Origin: Candidatus Cryptobacteroides onthequi
GTDB taxonomy: Bacteria; Bacteroidota; Bacteroidia; Bacteroidales; UBA932
Direction: 5' to 3'
Length of the DNA: 64,000 nt
Assembly (NCBI GenBank): GCA_018066125.1
Contig: JAGHSA010000015.1
Location: forward strand, 1 to 64,000
Part shown: positions 53,967 to 62,521 of the stretch, piece by piece
Layout: each line of letters begins with the position of its first letter
How positions within the stretch are numbered: the stretch's first letter is position 1
Made by a program: the position numbers and the translations under genes
The notes under the pieces: model-generated
Database searches by the model: none
What the model saw: only the letters and a program-made list of their open reading frames with translations
Told to the model about the DNA's origin: nothing

Positions 53967-56900
53967 ATGCTGAATCTTAAAAGGATTGCCACTTCTTTTG
54001 TATTGGTGCTTGCTGCAATATCTGCAAGTGCACAGTTCTATCAGACGGGCGACAATCCAGCGAGCTTGCGATGGCGTCATTTCAAGACTCCGGAATTCCA
54101 CCTCATATATGCCGAAGGGCAGGACTCAGTCGCCGTCAGGTACGCGACTGCGCTGGAGCAGTGGCGCATCCCCGTTTCACGGAGCATCGGCGTCGCTCCG
54201 AATGAGAATTACCGAAGTCCCATGCCTGTGATCCTCCACCCTCTCAACGCCGCATCCAACGGTTCGGTCACCTGGGCGCCGAGAAGAATGGATCTCTACA
54301 CAGTGCCTGACGCCTACAATCCTGAACCATTCCCCTGGATATCTACCCTCGCGATACACGAATCCCGCCATGTGGCACAGCTTCAGTTTGTAAACGGCCG
54401 CCGGTTCAGGTGGGATTCATACCTGCTGGGTGAGATGTGGGGCGGGGCACTGTCCGCCATCTACGGCGGACCGGCGTTCTTCGAAGGCGACGCTGTCACG
54501 GCAGAGACCGCACTCACCCTCAGCGGACGCGGGCGCAAGGCAGACTTCCTCGAATATCCCATGGTCGCTCTGGACCACGGCGACTGGCGCAACTGGTACG
54601 GATGGAGATACTCTTCCATCAAAAGATACACGCCGGACCATTACAAGGTCGGGTACATGACGGTTGCCGGCATGAGGACGGTGTACGACGAACCCCTTTT
54701 CAGCAAGAAATACTATGACCGCCTCCTCAGCCACAGATTCGGCAGTCTGCCGCTGCCTCTCGGAGTGATGCGCAAGACCACCAGAGAAGTCTCCGGCAAG
54801 AAACCGAAAGAAAGCTTCCGCGAGATCGAAGAGGCATTCCTGGAAGACTGGAGGAATGGGTTCAGGGAGCGCGGACCTTTCATGCCTCTGGACACCGTCA
54901 CCGCAGCCCCGAGAAGGTATTCCGAGTTCACCGGCATCACCATGGCCGGGGAGAGGATGTACGCCGTCCACAAAGGGATCGCCCAGGCCGCGACCATCGC
55001 AGAGATAGGCACAGACGGCAGAGTCACGGACCTGAGAGCCTTTGCTTCCATGACAAGCGCACCGCAATGGTCGGACCGCCTGGGCAGACTGTTCTGGAGC
55101 GAGAATATCACCGACAAGAGATGGTCGATGGAGTCCGTCTCAGCCATCAGGTACATGGATCCCGCGGACAGAAAGATCAGGAATCTCACCCGCGAAGGCC
55201 GGCTCTTCCATCCTGCACCGCAGCCGGACGGAGAGAAGATCGCGGTCACGGAATACGGATTCGATACCAGGTCGGCCCTCGTGATACTCGATGGCCGCAG
55301 CGGAGAAGAGCTTGAACGCTTCGCGGCACCGGACAGTCTCCAGATCGTGGAGCCGGTATGGTCAGGGGAGGACATATTCGTCACCGCAATATCGGATGGC
55401 GGCATAGGCATCTACAGGGCCGGTGCCGTGTTCTCCGAGATATTGCCCCCACTCCCTGTCACCATCAAGCAGCCGCGCAGCGGCAATGGGGGTCGCATCC
55501 TGTTCGTAAGCGACCGCAGCGGAGTCAATGAAGTATATTCCCTCGATGTCCGCACGGCTGCGACGGAGCAGCTGACATGCACCCGCTACGGTGTCGCGGA
55601 TTTCGCATTCTCCGAAGGGGAAAGGGATCTGTACTTCTCGGCACTCGCACCGGAGGCAAGATACATCTGCCGCACGGCATCCGCAGACCTTCCGCGCCGC
55701 AATGTGTCATTCGGGGACATACACCACCATGCGATAGCAGACGAACTATCCGCCCAGGAGCAGATGCTCGCCGGAACGGATGACGCTGCACAGGGACGTG
55801 CCTTCACCTGTACGGAGCCGCGCCCGTGGCGCAAGCTCCCGCACCTGTTCCATGTCCATTCCTGGCTGGTGCCTCTTTTCATCGACTATGATTCGGTCAG
55901 AAGCCTGAGCTTCGAGGACATCACCTCCACAGGAGCCGTCGGAGCCAGCGCGTTCTTCCAGAACGCCCTCGGCACATCATACGGATCCATAGGCTACTCT
56001 GTCAGCAGGGGTGACGGGGGCCTGAGACACGGAGCCCACCTGAAATTCAATTACAGCGGTCTCTACCCTGTATTCGAGACCAACCTGGACTTCAATGACG
56101 TGGCAGCCGGACAATATCAGATATACCAGACTGTCAGGGCAGACAATTCCTGCACATACTCCATGAGAAGGCGAAGCACATCCACACCTTCTCTGAGCGG
56201 CGACATCAAGATGTACATCCCATTCAATTTCACATCCGGAGGATGGCAGAGGGGACTGGTGCCTCAGATCAGATATTCGGCATCCAACGGCAGGCTTTCA
56301 ACCGGCATCAGGAAGATCATGACTGTTCCGGGGTTAGGCGAAGAAGATGTTAGCCTTTTCGGTGGATACATCCCCGGAGACAATGCGGTTCTGCACAGGC
56401 TGTCGGCATCCGTCAGGGGATACTGCATGAGACCTGTCGCCCATGCAGGGGTATTCCCTAAGTTCGGAATAGGAGGCGAAGCCGGTTTCACGGCGAGACT
56501 CGGGCTCACCGAACTGTTCTCCCCATCCACATTCTGTACTGTCTACGGCTATCTGCCAGGCATCATGCCTCAACACGGCATAAGGCTCCACATGCTGGCA
56601 CAGAAACAGATCGGGGAAAACATTCTCTTCAGCGAGGATTACACATCCTCGACTCCGCGCGGACTCTCGGCGGCAGGACCGGCCATCACCACCGCATACC
56701 CTTCTCAGGCCAAGATGACGGCCGAGTACAGAATGGCGGTGGCGCCTGTGGACTGGACATGGCTCGGACCGATCGCATACATACGCAATTTCGAGGTCAC
56801 AGGGTTCTGCGACCTGGGAGCATACGCCGGCTCAAGGGTCACCACCCTGTCCGGCAGGGGCACGGCATACAGCGCCGGAGCAGAGATCTGCGCCATTCTG

Positions 56901-57044
56901 GGCAACTTCCTCTGGGTTCCGTATGACACCCGCATCGGCGTGAGCATCTCTTACAATGGAGGAAGTCTCTATGACGGTCTGACCGCCGCCGGAATAAAGA
57001 CAGGCCGCACCTACATAGGCACGACCTTCTCTATCGATCTCTAG
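53967..57044 (+). CDS. Outer-membrane protein: HExxH peptidase-like, propeller and beta-barrel fusion
   Basis: 1025 residues. The signal peptide (MLNLKRIATSFVLVLAAISASAQ) is followed by a peptidase MA-like domain: IHESRHVAQL gives the zinc motif HESRH (131-135), and PAFFEGDAV gives a likely third ligand, Glu173. Residues about 300-630 have WD/TolB-like propeller repeats (PQWSDRLGRLFWSEN, PAPQPDGEKIAVTEYG, ILFVSDRSGVNEVYSLD). From about 660 to the end the pattern is an outer-membrane barrel related to BamA/surface-antigen barrels, ending in TGRTYIGTTFSIDL. The catalytic role is inferred from motifs; no substrate is known. It has its own promoter and no obvious partner. Confidence 0.78.
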   Translation: MLNLKRIATSFVLVLAAISASAQFYQTGDNPASLRWRHFKTPEFHLIYAEGQDSVAVRYATALEQWRIPVSRSIGVAPNENYRSPMPVILHPLNAASNGSVTWAPRRMDLYTVPDAYNPEPFPWISTLAIHESRHVAQLQFVNGRRFRWDSYLLGEMWGGALSAIYGGPAFFEGDAVTAETALTLSGRGRKADFLEYPMVALDHGDWRNWYGWRYSSIKRYTPDHYKVGYMTVAGMRTVYDEPLFSKKYYDRLLSHRFGSLPLPLGVMRKTTREVSGKKPKESFREIEEAFLEDWRNGFRERGPFMPLDTVTAAPRRYSEFTGITMAGERMYAVHKGIAQAATIAEIGTDGRVTDLRAFASMTSAPQWSDRLGRLFWSENITDKRWSMESVSAIRYMDPADRKIRNLTREGRLFHPAPQPDGEKIAVTEYGFDTRSALVILDGRSGEELERFAAPDSLQIVEPVWSGEDIFVTAISDGGIGIYRAGAVFSEILPPLPVTIKQPRSGNGGRILFVSDRSGVNEVYSLDVRTAATEQLTCTRYGVADFAFSEGERDLYFSALAPEARYICRTASADLPRRNVSFGDIHHHAIADELSAQEQMLAGTDDAAQGRAFTCTEPRPWRKLPHLFHVHSWLVPLFIDYDSVRSLSFEDITSTGAVGASAFFQNALGTSYGSIGYSVSRGDGGLRHGAHLKFNYSGLYPVFETNLDFNDVAAGQYQIYQTVRADNSCTYSMRRRSTSTPSLSGDIKMYIPFNFTSGGWQRGLVPQIRYSASNGRLSTGIRKIMTVPGLGEEDVSLFGGYIPGDNAVLHRLSASVRGYCMRPVAHAGVFPKFGIGGEAGFTARLGLTELFSPSTFCTVYGYLPGIMPQHGIRLHMLAQKQIGENILFSEDYTSSTPRGLSAAGPAITTAYPSQAKMTAEYRMAVAPVDWTWLGPIAYIRNFEVTGFCDLGAYAGSRVTTLSGRGTAYSAGAEICAILGNFLWVPYDTRIGVSISYNGGSLYDGLTAAGIKTGRTYIGTTFSIDL

Positions 57045-57048
57045 TATT

Positions 57049-57339
57049 TCATTTCTTATCCCCGCCGCGGCTGTCTATCCATATCCACAGCAGGTACATC
57101 AAGGCTCCCCACGCCAGAAAGAGGATGATGGCCAGCCACAGAGGCAGACCGGACTGATACGCATCATCCCTGACATACTTCTCGAATCCGGGAATATCCG
57201 CATAGTAATAGGCACCGGCTCCGAAATCCAGGCTGTCCACCAGCCCGAGGCCGTGAGCCATGATATATAAAGCAGCAAGCAAGGTGGCACCACCGACGAT
57301 GATGGCAGCCACCTTGCCTGCTTTATTGTGCCTGGACAT
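57049..57339 (-). CDS. Small two-helix membrane protein beside YeiH transporter
   Basis: 96 residues. Two transmembrane segments (about 10-32 and 65-87) flank a 30-residue exposed loop (DFGAGAYYYADIPGFEKYVRDD). The C-terminus is charged. No family recognised. It begins five bases after the yeiH-type gene stop, so it is co-transcribed and may be an accessory subunit. Confidence 0.7.
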   Translation of the reverse strand: MSRHNKAGKVAAIIVGGATLLAALYIMAHGLGLVDSLDFGAGAYYYADIPGFEKYVRDDAYQSGLPLWLAIILFLAWGALMYLLWIWIDSRGGDKK

Positions 57340-57344
57340 CTCCT

Positions 57345-58697
57345 TTAGTCAAGTACAGGGATAGGGAACACTGCACCTGAGAGGAGGAACCAAACGGCGA
57401 AGAGGGTGAGGAGGATGTTGAACGCCTGGCCTGCAATGTAGAGCCAGAGCACCTTTCCGCCCTGCATGCGCTTGATGATCTCCTTGAAGTTGGTATCAAG
57501 ACCTATGCTGGTGAATGCGAGAACAAACGCCCAGTTCTTGTACTGGTCGAGCACCGTGTTGATGGCCTTCACATCAGCTGAGCCGCAGAGAGGCTGGAAG
57601 ATGAATGATGCCACGAGAGATGCCACGAAGAATCCGATGATGAACTTAGGGAAGCGTACCCAGATCTCAGATGCACCCACGGTTCTGCCCTCCTGCTTGT
57701 CAACGCGTGTAGCGAAGAACACAGCCACAAAGAAGGCGATGAAGCCGATGAGGATATTCTGGATAGACTTCACAAGGACTGCCGCTGTCTGAGCCTCTCC
57801 GCCAAGAGCGGTTCCGGCTACCACTACTGCACCAGTGCTGTCCACTGTACCTCCGATGAGAGAGCCACCCATGATAGGAGTCATACCGAAAGCCTTGATG
57901 ATCATAGGCTCGAATACCATCATGAGGATGGTGAAGATGATAGAGATGGACACTGCCATTGAGAGGTCTTCCTTCTTTGCCTTTGCGGCAGCACCAGTAG
58001 CGATGGCGGCAGATGTACCGCAGACGCTGGTAGCGGCTGCAAGTGTGATTACCAGAGGCTTGTTGTCCATCTTGAGGATCTTTGTGCCGAGCCACCACAT
58101 GAAGATGATGACTATCGGTGTCACGATCCATGCAATGCCGAGGCCGTAGAGACCGAACTTGGCAATGTTGGAGAAAAGCACAGAGAAGCCCATGATCACA
58201 AGACCGGCCTTGATATAGAACTCAGTCTTGATGGCTGGCTTGAGCCACTCCGGAACACCGACGGTGTTTGAGATGAGAAGACCGACGAGAAGAGCCCAGA
58301 AAGCCCACTCGAGGTAGCGGTTGAGAGTGAATTCCGCACTTATGAGACGCACGATGACTGCGATCGCAAAGAGTGCGATGAAAGCAGGGACGTACTGCTT
58401 GAGCCTGGCTCCCTGAAGCTTCACTGCGAGTGAGAACAGGATACCGAGGACAAGCACTGTCCTGACAAGCTTGATCCAGAATGCTCCGGATGCGAGCTGT
58501 GTGCCGAGAGGCGAGGCTTTGGCCGCTGCAGCTTCAGAGAGGGTCTCTCCTACTGTCCAAGTGCTGAACTTGAGTGCAGAAAAATCAAACCAGCCTGTGA
58601 GGGCGGATACTGCACCGATCGCGATCACGATAAATCCGATCCAGCAGGCCATCCAGTCCTCAGATTTCCACCAAGAAGATTTTTTGTTTTCTTCCAT
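57345..58697 (-). CDS. YeiH/UPF0324 family putative sulfate exporter
   Basis: 450 residues with about eleven membrane segments. Family features are GLLISNTVGVPEWLKPAIKTEFYIKAGLVIMG, AAATSVCGTSAAIATG, the GGTVDSTGAVVVAG stretch and a C-terminal FTSIGLDTNFKEI. The family is annotated as putative sulfate exporters, with little direct evidence. The ATG at 58697 was chosen over a TTG two codons upstream. Confidence 0.88.
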   Translation of the reverse strand: MEENKKSSWWKSEDWMACWIGFIVIAIGAVSALTGWFDFSALKFSTWTVGETLSEAAAAKASPLGTQLASGAFWIKLVRTVLVLGILFSLAVKLQGARLKQYVPAFIALFAIAVIVRLISAEFTLNRYLEWAFWALLVGLLISNTVGVPEWLKPAIKTEFYIKAGLVIMGFSVLFSNIAKFGLYGLGIAWIVTPIVIIFMWWLGTKILKMDNKPLVITLAAATSVCGTSAAIATGAAAKAKKEDLSMAVSISIIFTILMMVFEPMIIKAFGMTPIMGGSLIGGTVDSTGAVVVAGTALGGEAQTAAVLVKSIQNILIGFIAFFVAVFFATRVDKQEGRTVGASEIWVRFPKFIIGFFVASLVASFIFQPLCGSADVKAINTVLDQYKNWAFVLAFTSIGLDTNFKEIIKRMQGGKVLWLYIAGQAFNILLTLFAVWFLLSGAVFPIPVLD

Positions 58698-58751
58698 TGT
58701 CAAATAGGTTTTAATAGTACGTTCACGCCCCGCAAGGAGGCCATATCAAGA

Positions 58752-58759
58752 CAAAGATA
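58752..58759 (-). promoter_or_regulatory. -7 box of the YeiH-type operon
   Basis: TATCTTTG on the minus strand, 54 bases before the start, in the divergent gap with the CpXC gene. Confidence 0.5.
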
Positions 58760-58770
58760 ATGATTTTTAC

Positions 58771-58778
58771 TAACTTTG
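58771..58778 (+). promoter_or_regulatory. -7 box of the CpXC gene
   Basis: TAACTTTG on the plus strand, 21 bases before the ATG at 58800. Confidence 0.5.
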
Positions 58779-58799
58779 TCCTATCAAATCTAAGCACTT

Positions 58800-59420
58800 A
58801 TGGTATCAGCAGCTACAGGAACCTGCACAAGATGCGGCGGTCAGGATACAGTCAAAGTCTACAGAAGCATCAATGTCGCATCTCAGCCGGAACTCAAGGA
58901 GGAAGTCATGAGCGGTGCTGTCTTCACATGGACCTGCCCTCACTGCGGCACAGTCAACCTCATGAGATTCGACACGCTCTACCATGATCCCGATCAGAAA
59001 CTGATGATACTTCTCGCCGATGCCGGCACCCCGCTCAACGGCACCATCCAGGATATGTTCAGCAGGGATGAGGCGCTTCAGGCGTACACCGCACGATTTG
59101 TTTCCGAACCGGGAGAACTCATCGAGAAAGTCAAGATCTTTGACGCTGGACTGGATGACATGGTCATCGAACTCTGCAAGCACATCACCATCATGGAGAT
59201 GGAAAAGGATATCAAAGGCATGAAATTCTTCAGGATGGAAGGCGCTGACAATGAGATCACGCTCACCTATCCTCTGAACGGCGACATGGAGATGATAAAC
59301 ATAGGATTCAACGTCTATGAAGACTGCCGCGGCATACTCCAGCGCAACCCTGCCATAAAAGAAAAATCCACCGGGCTCGTCAGAGTCGACGCCCAGTGGG
59401 TTTCCCAGTTCTTCAGGTAG
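58800..59420 (+). CDS. CpXC domain protein
   Basis: 206 residues. Two cysteine pairs, CTRCGGQD (9-12) and CPHCGTVN (about 46-49), are spaced as in the CpXC domain, a predicted zinc-binding fold; the segment between them (PELKEEVMSGAVFTW) and the following YHDPDQKLMILL also fit. There is no signal peptide. Function is not known. It stands alone between divergent and convergent neighbours. Confidence 0.82.
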   Translation: MVSAATGTCTRCGGQDTVKVYRSINVASQPELKEEVMSGAVFTWTCPHCGTVNLMRFDTLYHDPDQKLMILLADAGTPLNGTIQDMFSRDEALQAYTARFVSEPGELIEKVKIFDAGLDDMVIELCKHITIMEMEKDIKGMKFFRMEGADNEITLTYPLNGDMEMINIGFNVYEDCRGILQRNPAIKEKSTGLVRVDAQWVSQFFR

Positions 59421-59425
59421 ACAGA

Positions 59426-60301
59426 CTAAAGATTGTCGAAATATATCTTATACAGCATGGAAGGTTTCTGGTCAGAGCCTATCCATATGCACTTTCCCGG
59501 CCTGTCTATATACATCGCCTCAGCGTTTTTGATAAACGGGACAGGATACCTGTCTATGATCTTTCCGTCAAGAGAGCATCTGTACAGCACTTTGTCATAG
59601 TCACTGTCCAGTATCCAGTAGCATCTGCGCACCTTGTCATATGACACCTCCGCAATCTGCTTGATCTCGGGATCGACGGCCATCACACCTTTCAGTCCCT
59701 TCTTGACAGAATAGAACATCAGAGCAGGTGACGGCTTGTTCTGTCTGTTTCCCTCACGGCCGACAACCAGCTGCCCTTTCTTCATCCAGGAAAGTCCTTC
59801 CAGACCGGAATTGCCGTCGGGCACGATGCTGTCATCGAAAGTGTAAAGCAATTCCTCACTGTCATATGCCGGAGCCTTGAGCCTGTAGATGCTTTTTCCC
59901 TTATATACGACAGAACCGCCTTTGCCTGACGGACGCTCCTGAGCGATATAGATATCACCATTGGACGGATCTACAGCCACTGCTTCCATATCCCGCTTTA
60001 TCATCTCATATTGAGTCCCGGCAGCCCACAGAGGGGTGAAGACAAGATAATTGTCCCCGTCCTGAGGGATATTCATCCAATATGCACCCGCACTGTTGAA
60101 GACAGCCACCATACGCATCCCGCCCCTGGCCATGGTGAGACCGGAAAAGTCGGCACAGTCATAGGCCACACCAGACACCGTCCAGCTCTTGAAGTCTTTC
60201 ATCACAGGACTGGCATCCTTCGATCTGCCACCTGCATATAACGAAAGTGGCGTGACCATGCACGCCACAATCGCTGATATCAAGATCAGATATCTTTTCA
60301 T
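59426..60301 (-). CDS. Exported SdiA-regulated/phytase-like beta-propeller protein
   Basis: 291 residues. A signal peptide (MKRYLILISAIVACMVTPLSLYAGG) is followed by about five propeller blades, with GVAYDCADFSGLTMA, DMEAVAVDPSNGDIYIAQER, SGLEGLSWMKKGQLVVGRE and YPVPFIKNAEAMYIDRPGK. This spacing resembles SdiA-regulated and phytase-like propellers; the catalytic residues are not certain. It starts one base past the galK stop, so it is co-transcribed with it. Confidence 0.68.
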   Translation of the reverse strand: MKRYLILISAIVACMVTPLSLYAGGRSKDASPVMKDFKSWTVSGVAYDCADFSGLTMARGGMRMVAVFNSAGAYWMNIPQDGDNYLVFTPLWAAGTQYEMIKRDMEAVAVDPSNGDIYIAQERPSGKGGSVVYKGKSIYRLKAPAYDSEELLYTFDDSIVPDGNSGLEGLSWMKKGQLVVGREGNRQNKPSPALMFYSVKKGLKGVMAVDPEIKQIAEVSYDKVRRCYWILDSDYDKVLYRCSLDGKIIDRYPVPFIKNAEAMYIDRPGKCIWIGSDQKPSMLYKIYFDNL

Positions 60302-60302
60302 C

Positions 60303-61454
60303 TTAGTCAAGCTTGCGGGCACCGTCGCTGATGACTACATCGTAGATCTTAGGTGCGTGGCCGTACTTGGCAGTGAACTGCTCGACAGCTGCGTCTACGA
60401 ATGGCTGGTAAAGCTCCTTCTTCACGAGGTTGATGGTACATCCGCCGAAGCCGCCACCCATCACGCGTGAACCGGTCACGTCCATCTTGCGTGCAAGCTT
60501 GTTGAGGAAATCGAGCTCCTCGCAGCTTACCTCATAGAGCTTGCTCATGCCGAAGTGTGTCTGATACATCATCTCACCTGCGGTCTCGAAGTCACCCCTC
60601 TCGAGAGCGTCGCAGACGTCAAGGACTCTCTGCACCTCACCGATGACATATTCTGCGCGGAGGAAGTCCTCCTGAGGGATCTCTGCGCGTACCTCGTCGA
60701 GCCAGAGTCTCTTGGCGTCGCTGAGGAACTCAACGTCAGGATGATTCTTCCTGATGGCTGCAGCTGCATTCTCGCAAGACTGACGGCGCTTGTTGTATGC
60801 TGAAGAAGCGAGCTCATGCTTTACGCATGAATCCACGAGGACGAGCTTGTAGCCGGCAGCCTCGGGATCGAATGGGAAGTACTTGTACTCGAGGGTCTTG
60901 CAGTTGAGACGGATGAGGCAGCCTGCCTTTCCGAAACATGAAGCGAACTGGTCCATGATACCGCAGTTCACACCGCAATAGTTGTGCTCTGTGCTCTGAC
61001 CTATCTTTGCAAGCTCGAACTTGTCGATGCCGTTGGCATTGAGTTCGTTGATGGCAAATGCAAATGTGCTTTCAAGTGCTGCAGAAGAAGAGAGACCTGC
61101 TCCGAGAGGAACGTCACCTGCGAATACGGTGTCGAAACCAGCCACCTTGCCACCTCTCTTGATGGTCTCGCGGCATACGCCGAAGATGTAGCATGCCCAT
61201 GCCTGAGCCGGCTTGTCCTCCTCATTGAGGCCGAACTCTACTGACTCATTGTAGTCAAGTGAATATGCTCTCACCTTATCGGTGCCGTTGAGCTTGATTT
61301 CTGCCATGATGCCCTTGTCGATGGCGCCCGGGAACACATAACCACCGTTGTAGTCGGTATGTTCGCCGATGAGGTTGATACGTCCGGCTGAAGCGAAGAA
61401 TTCACCGTCAACGCCGTAGAGCTCCTTGAATTTTGCAGCAATTGTATTTTTCAT
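60303..61454 (-). CDS. galK: Galactokinase
   Basis: 383 residues. The galactokinase signature is GRINLIGEHTDYNGGYVFPGAID (about 24-46), the GHMP ATP motif is PLGAGLSSSAALE (about 113-125) and the C-terminal motif is GSRVMGGGFGGCTI. The catalytic Asp is in CGVNCGIMDQFAS (about 170). It phosphorylates galactose at C1 for the Leloir pathway. A start 19 codons upstream was rejected, as it includes the promoter. No other gal gene is adjacent. Confidence 0.96.
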   Translation of the reverse strand: MKNTIAAKFKELYGVDGEFFASAGRINLIGEHTDYNGGYVFPGAIDKGIMAEIKLNGTDKVRAYSLDYNESVEFGLNEEDKPAQAWACYIFGVCRETIKRGGKVAGFDTVFAGDVPLGAGLSSSAALESTFAFAINELNANGIDKFELAKIGQSTEHNYCGVNCGIMDQFASCFGKAGCLIRLNCKTLEYKYFPFDPEAAGYKLVLVDSCVKHELASSAYNKRRQSCENAAAAIRKNHPDVEFLSDAKRLWLDEVRAEIPQEDFLRAEYVIGEVQRVLDVCDALERGDFETAGEMMYQTHFGMSKLYEVSCEELDFLNKLARKMDVTGSRVMGGGFGGCTINLVKKELYQPFVDAAVEQFTAKYGHAPKIYDVVISDGARKLD

Positions 61455-61489
61455 ATCTGATAATTGGTTATTGTTTTCTGTCGTGTCCA

Positions 61490-61520
61490 CAAATTTATAA
61501 AAAACCATCAATTATCACAA
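61490..61520 (-). promoter_or_regulatory. Promoter of galK
   Basis: Minus strand TTG (61518-61520), 20 bases, TAAATTTG (61490-61497), about 35 bases before the galK start. It overlaps the 3' end of the EEP-family gene. Confidence 0.6.
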
Positions 61521-62439
61521 CTATGGGATAATGGTCGCTGACACCACCGATATATCTCGGTCCCGAATACGTCCTGAACGGTTTCTGCCCCGAATGAGCC
61601 GCATCACGGACGCTGATGCAGGGAAGGTCGCATACCTCCATATGCGAGTTTCGTTCAAGCCTGCGGGTCACGAAACACTGATCTATCAGCTGCCATCTTC
61701 CGTCAAAGCGTATGGATCCCTCACCGCGGCGCGATAGTTCCGCAGCCAGATTCACCCAGCTGCGGTCGAGATTGCGGTACAGATCCGATTCGGGAGTGTC
61801 ATTGAAGTCCCCCAGTGACACCACCTCCGTCCACCCCTCAGCCTTGAGAGAATCCGCCAGGGCATCCATGCGCGAGACCGCTGTCGCCCTGCGCTGAGCA
61901 GACGCATCGCCTCCGTATTTGGAAGGATGATGATTCACCATCACCGCAATGCTGTCACCGGCAGGGGAGACAAACTGCGCGAGAAGGATGTCTCTGGTGG
62001 CAAGTCCGGGGATATTGCAGGGCCTGGAAGAAATCAGGCGAAGGGACGAGGGACGATACATCAGTGCCACATCGATGCCACGGGGGTCTGGAGACTCATA
62101 GTGGATGATCTTGTAGCCGCAGCGCCGCAAAGGGGTCAGCTCGATGAGCTTACGGAGCACGAATGCATTTTCGACCTCTGCCACAGCTATGGCATCCGGC
62201 AACTTCCCGCACCTGTCCCCGATAGAGAACAGAGCCTTCGACACGGACATACATTTGGCAGTGAAACGCCTCTTGGTCCAGTGTCTCCCGCCTCTGGATG
62301 AGAATTCAGTGTCTGAATCGCTTGTCTCCCCGTCAAAATAGTCGAAGAAATTCTCAAGATTCCAGAATACCATGACACAGTCGGCACTGTCCCGCTGGAA
62401 CGGAGCCGCAAGAAGCAGCAGCACAATCAAAGTTTTCAT
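61495..62439 (-). CDS. Exported endonuclease/exonuclease/phosphatase (EEP) family protein
   Basis: 314 residues. MKTLIVLLLLAAPFQRDSAD looks like a signal peptide. EEP motifs in order: FWNLENFFDY (about 25), AVAEVEN with the metal-binding Glu (about 85), DPRGIDVALMYRP, VNHHPSKYGGD, SLGDFNDTPESDLY (about 205) and the terminal GVSDHYPIVV (about 302). It should hydrolyse phosphodiesters outside the cytoplasm; the substrate is unknown. The frame stays open far upstream into ychF antisense, but that extension has no similarity and was cut at this ATG. Confidence 0.85.
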   Translation of the reverse strand: MKTLIVLLLLAAPFQRDSADCVMVFWNLENFFDYFDGETSDSDTEFSSRGGRHWTKRRFTAKCMSVSKALFSIGDRCGKLPDAIAVAEVENAFVLRKLIELTPLRRCGYKIIHYESPDPRGIDVALMYRPSSLRLISSRPCNIPGLATRDILLAQFVSPAGDSIAVMVNHHPSKYGGDASAQRRATAVSRMDALADSLKAEGWTEVVSLGDFNDTPESDLYRNLDRSWVNLAAELSRRGEGSIRFDGRWQLIDQCFVTRRLERNSHMEVCDLPCISVRDAAHSGQKPFRTYSGPRYIGGVSDHYPIVVIIDGFL

Positions 62440-62492
62440 GCCGCCAAAATGAGATAAACAAACGTAAATGAGGGCAAGAAACATAAAAATCT

Positions 62493-62500
62493 TATCTTTG
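62493..62500 (+). promoter_or_regulatory. -7 box of ychF
   Basis: TATCTTTG, 21 bases before the ATG at 62522, in the divergent gap with the EEP gene. Confidence 0.55.
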
Positions 62501-62521
62501 CAGTCCCAAACTGTAGTATTT

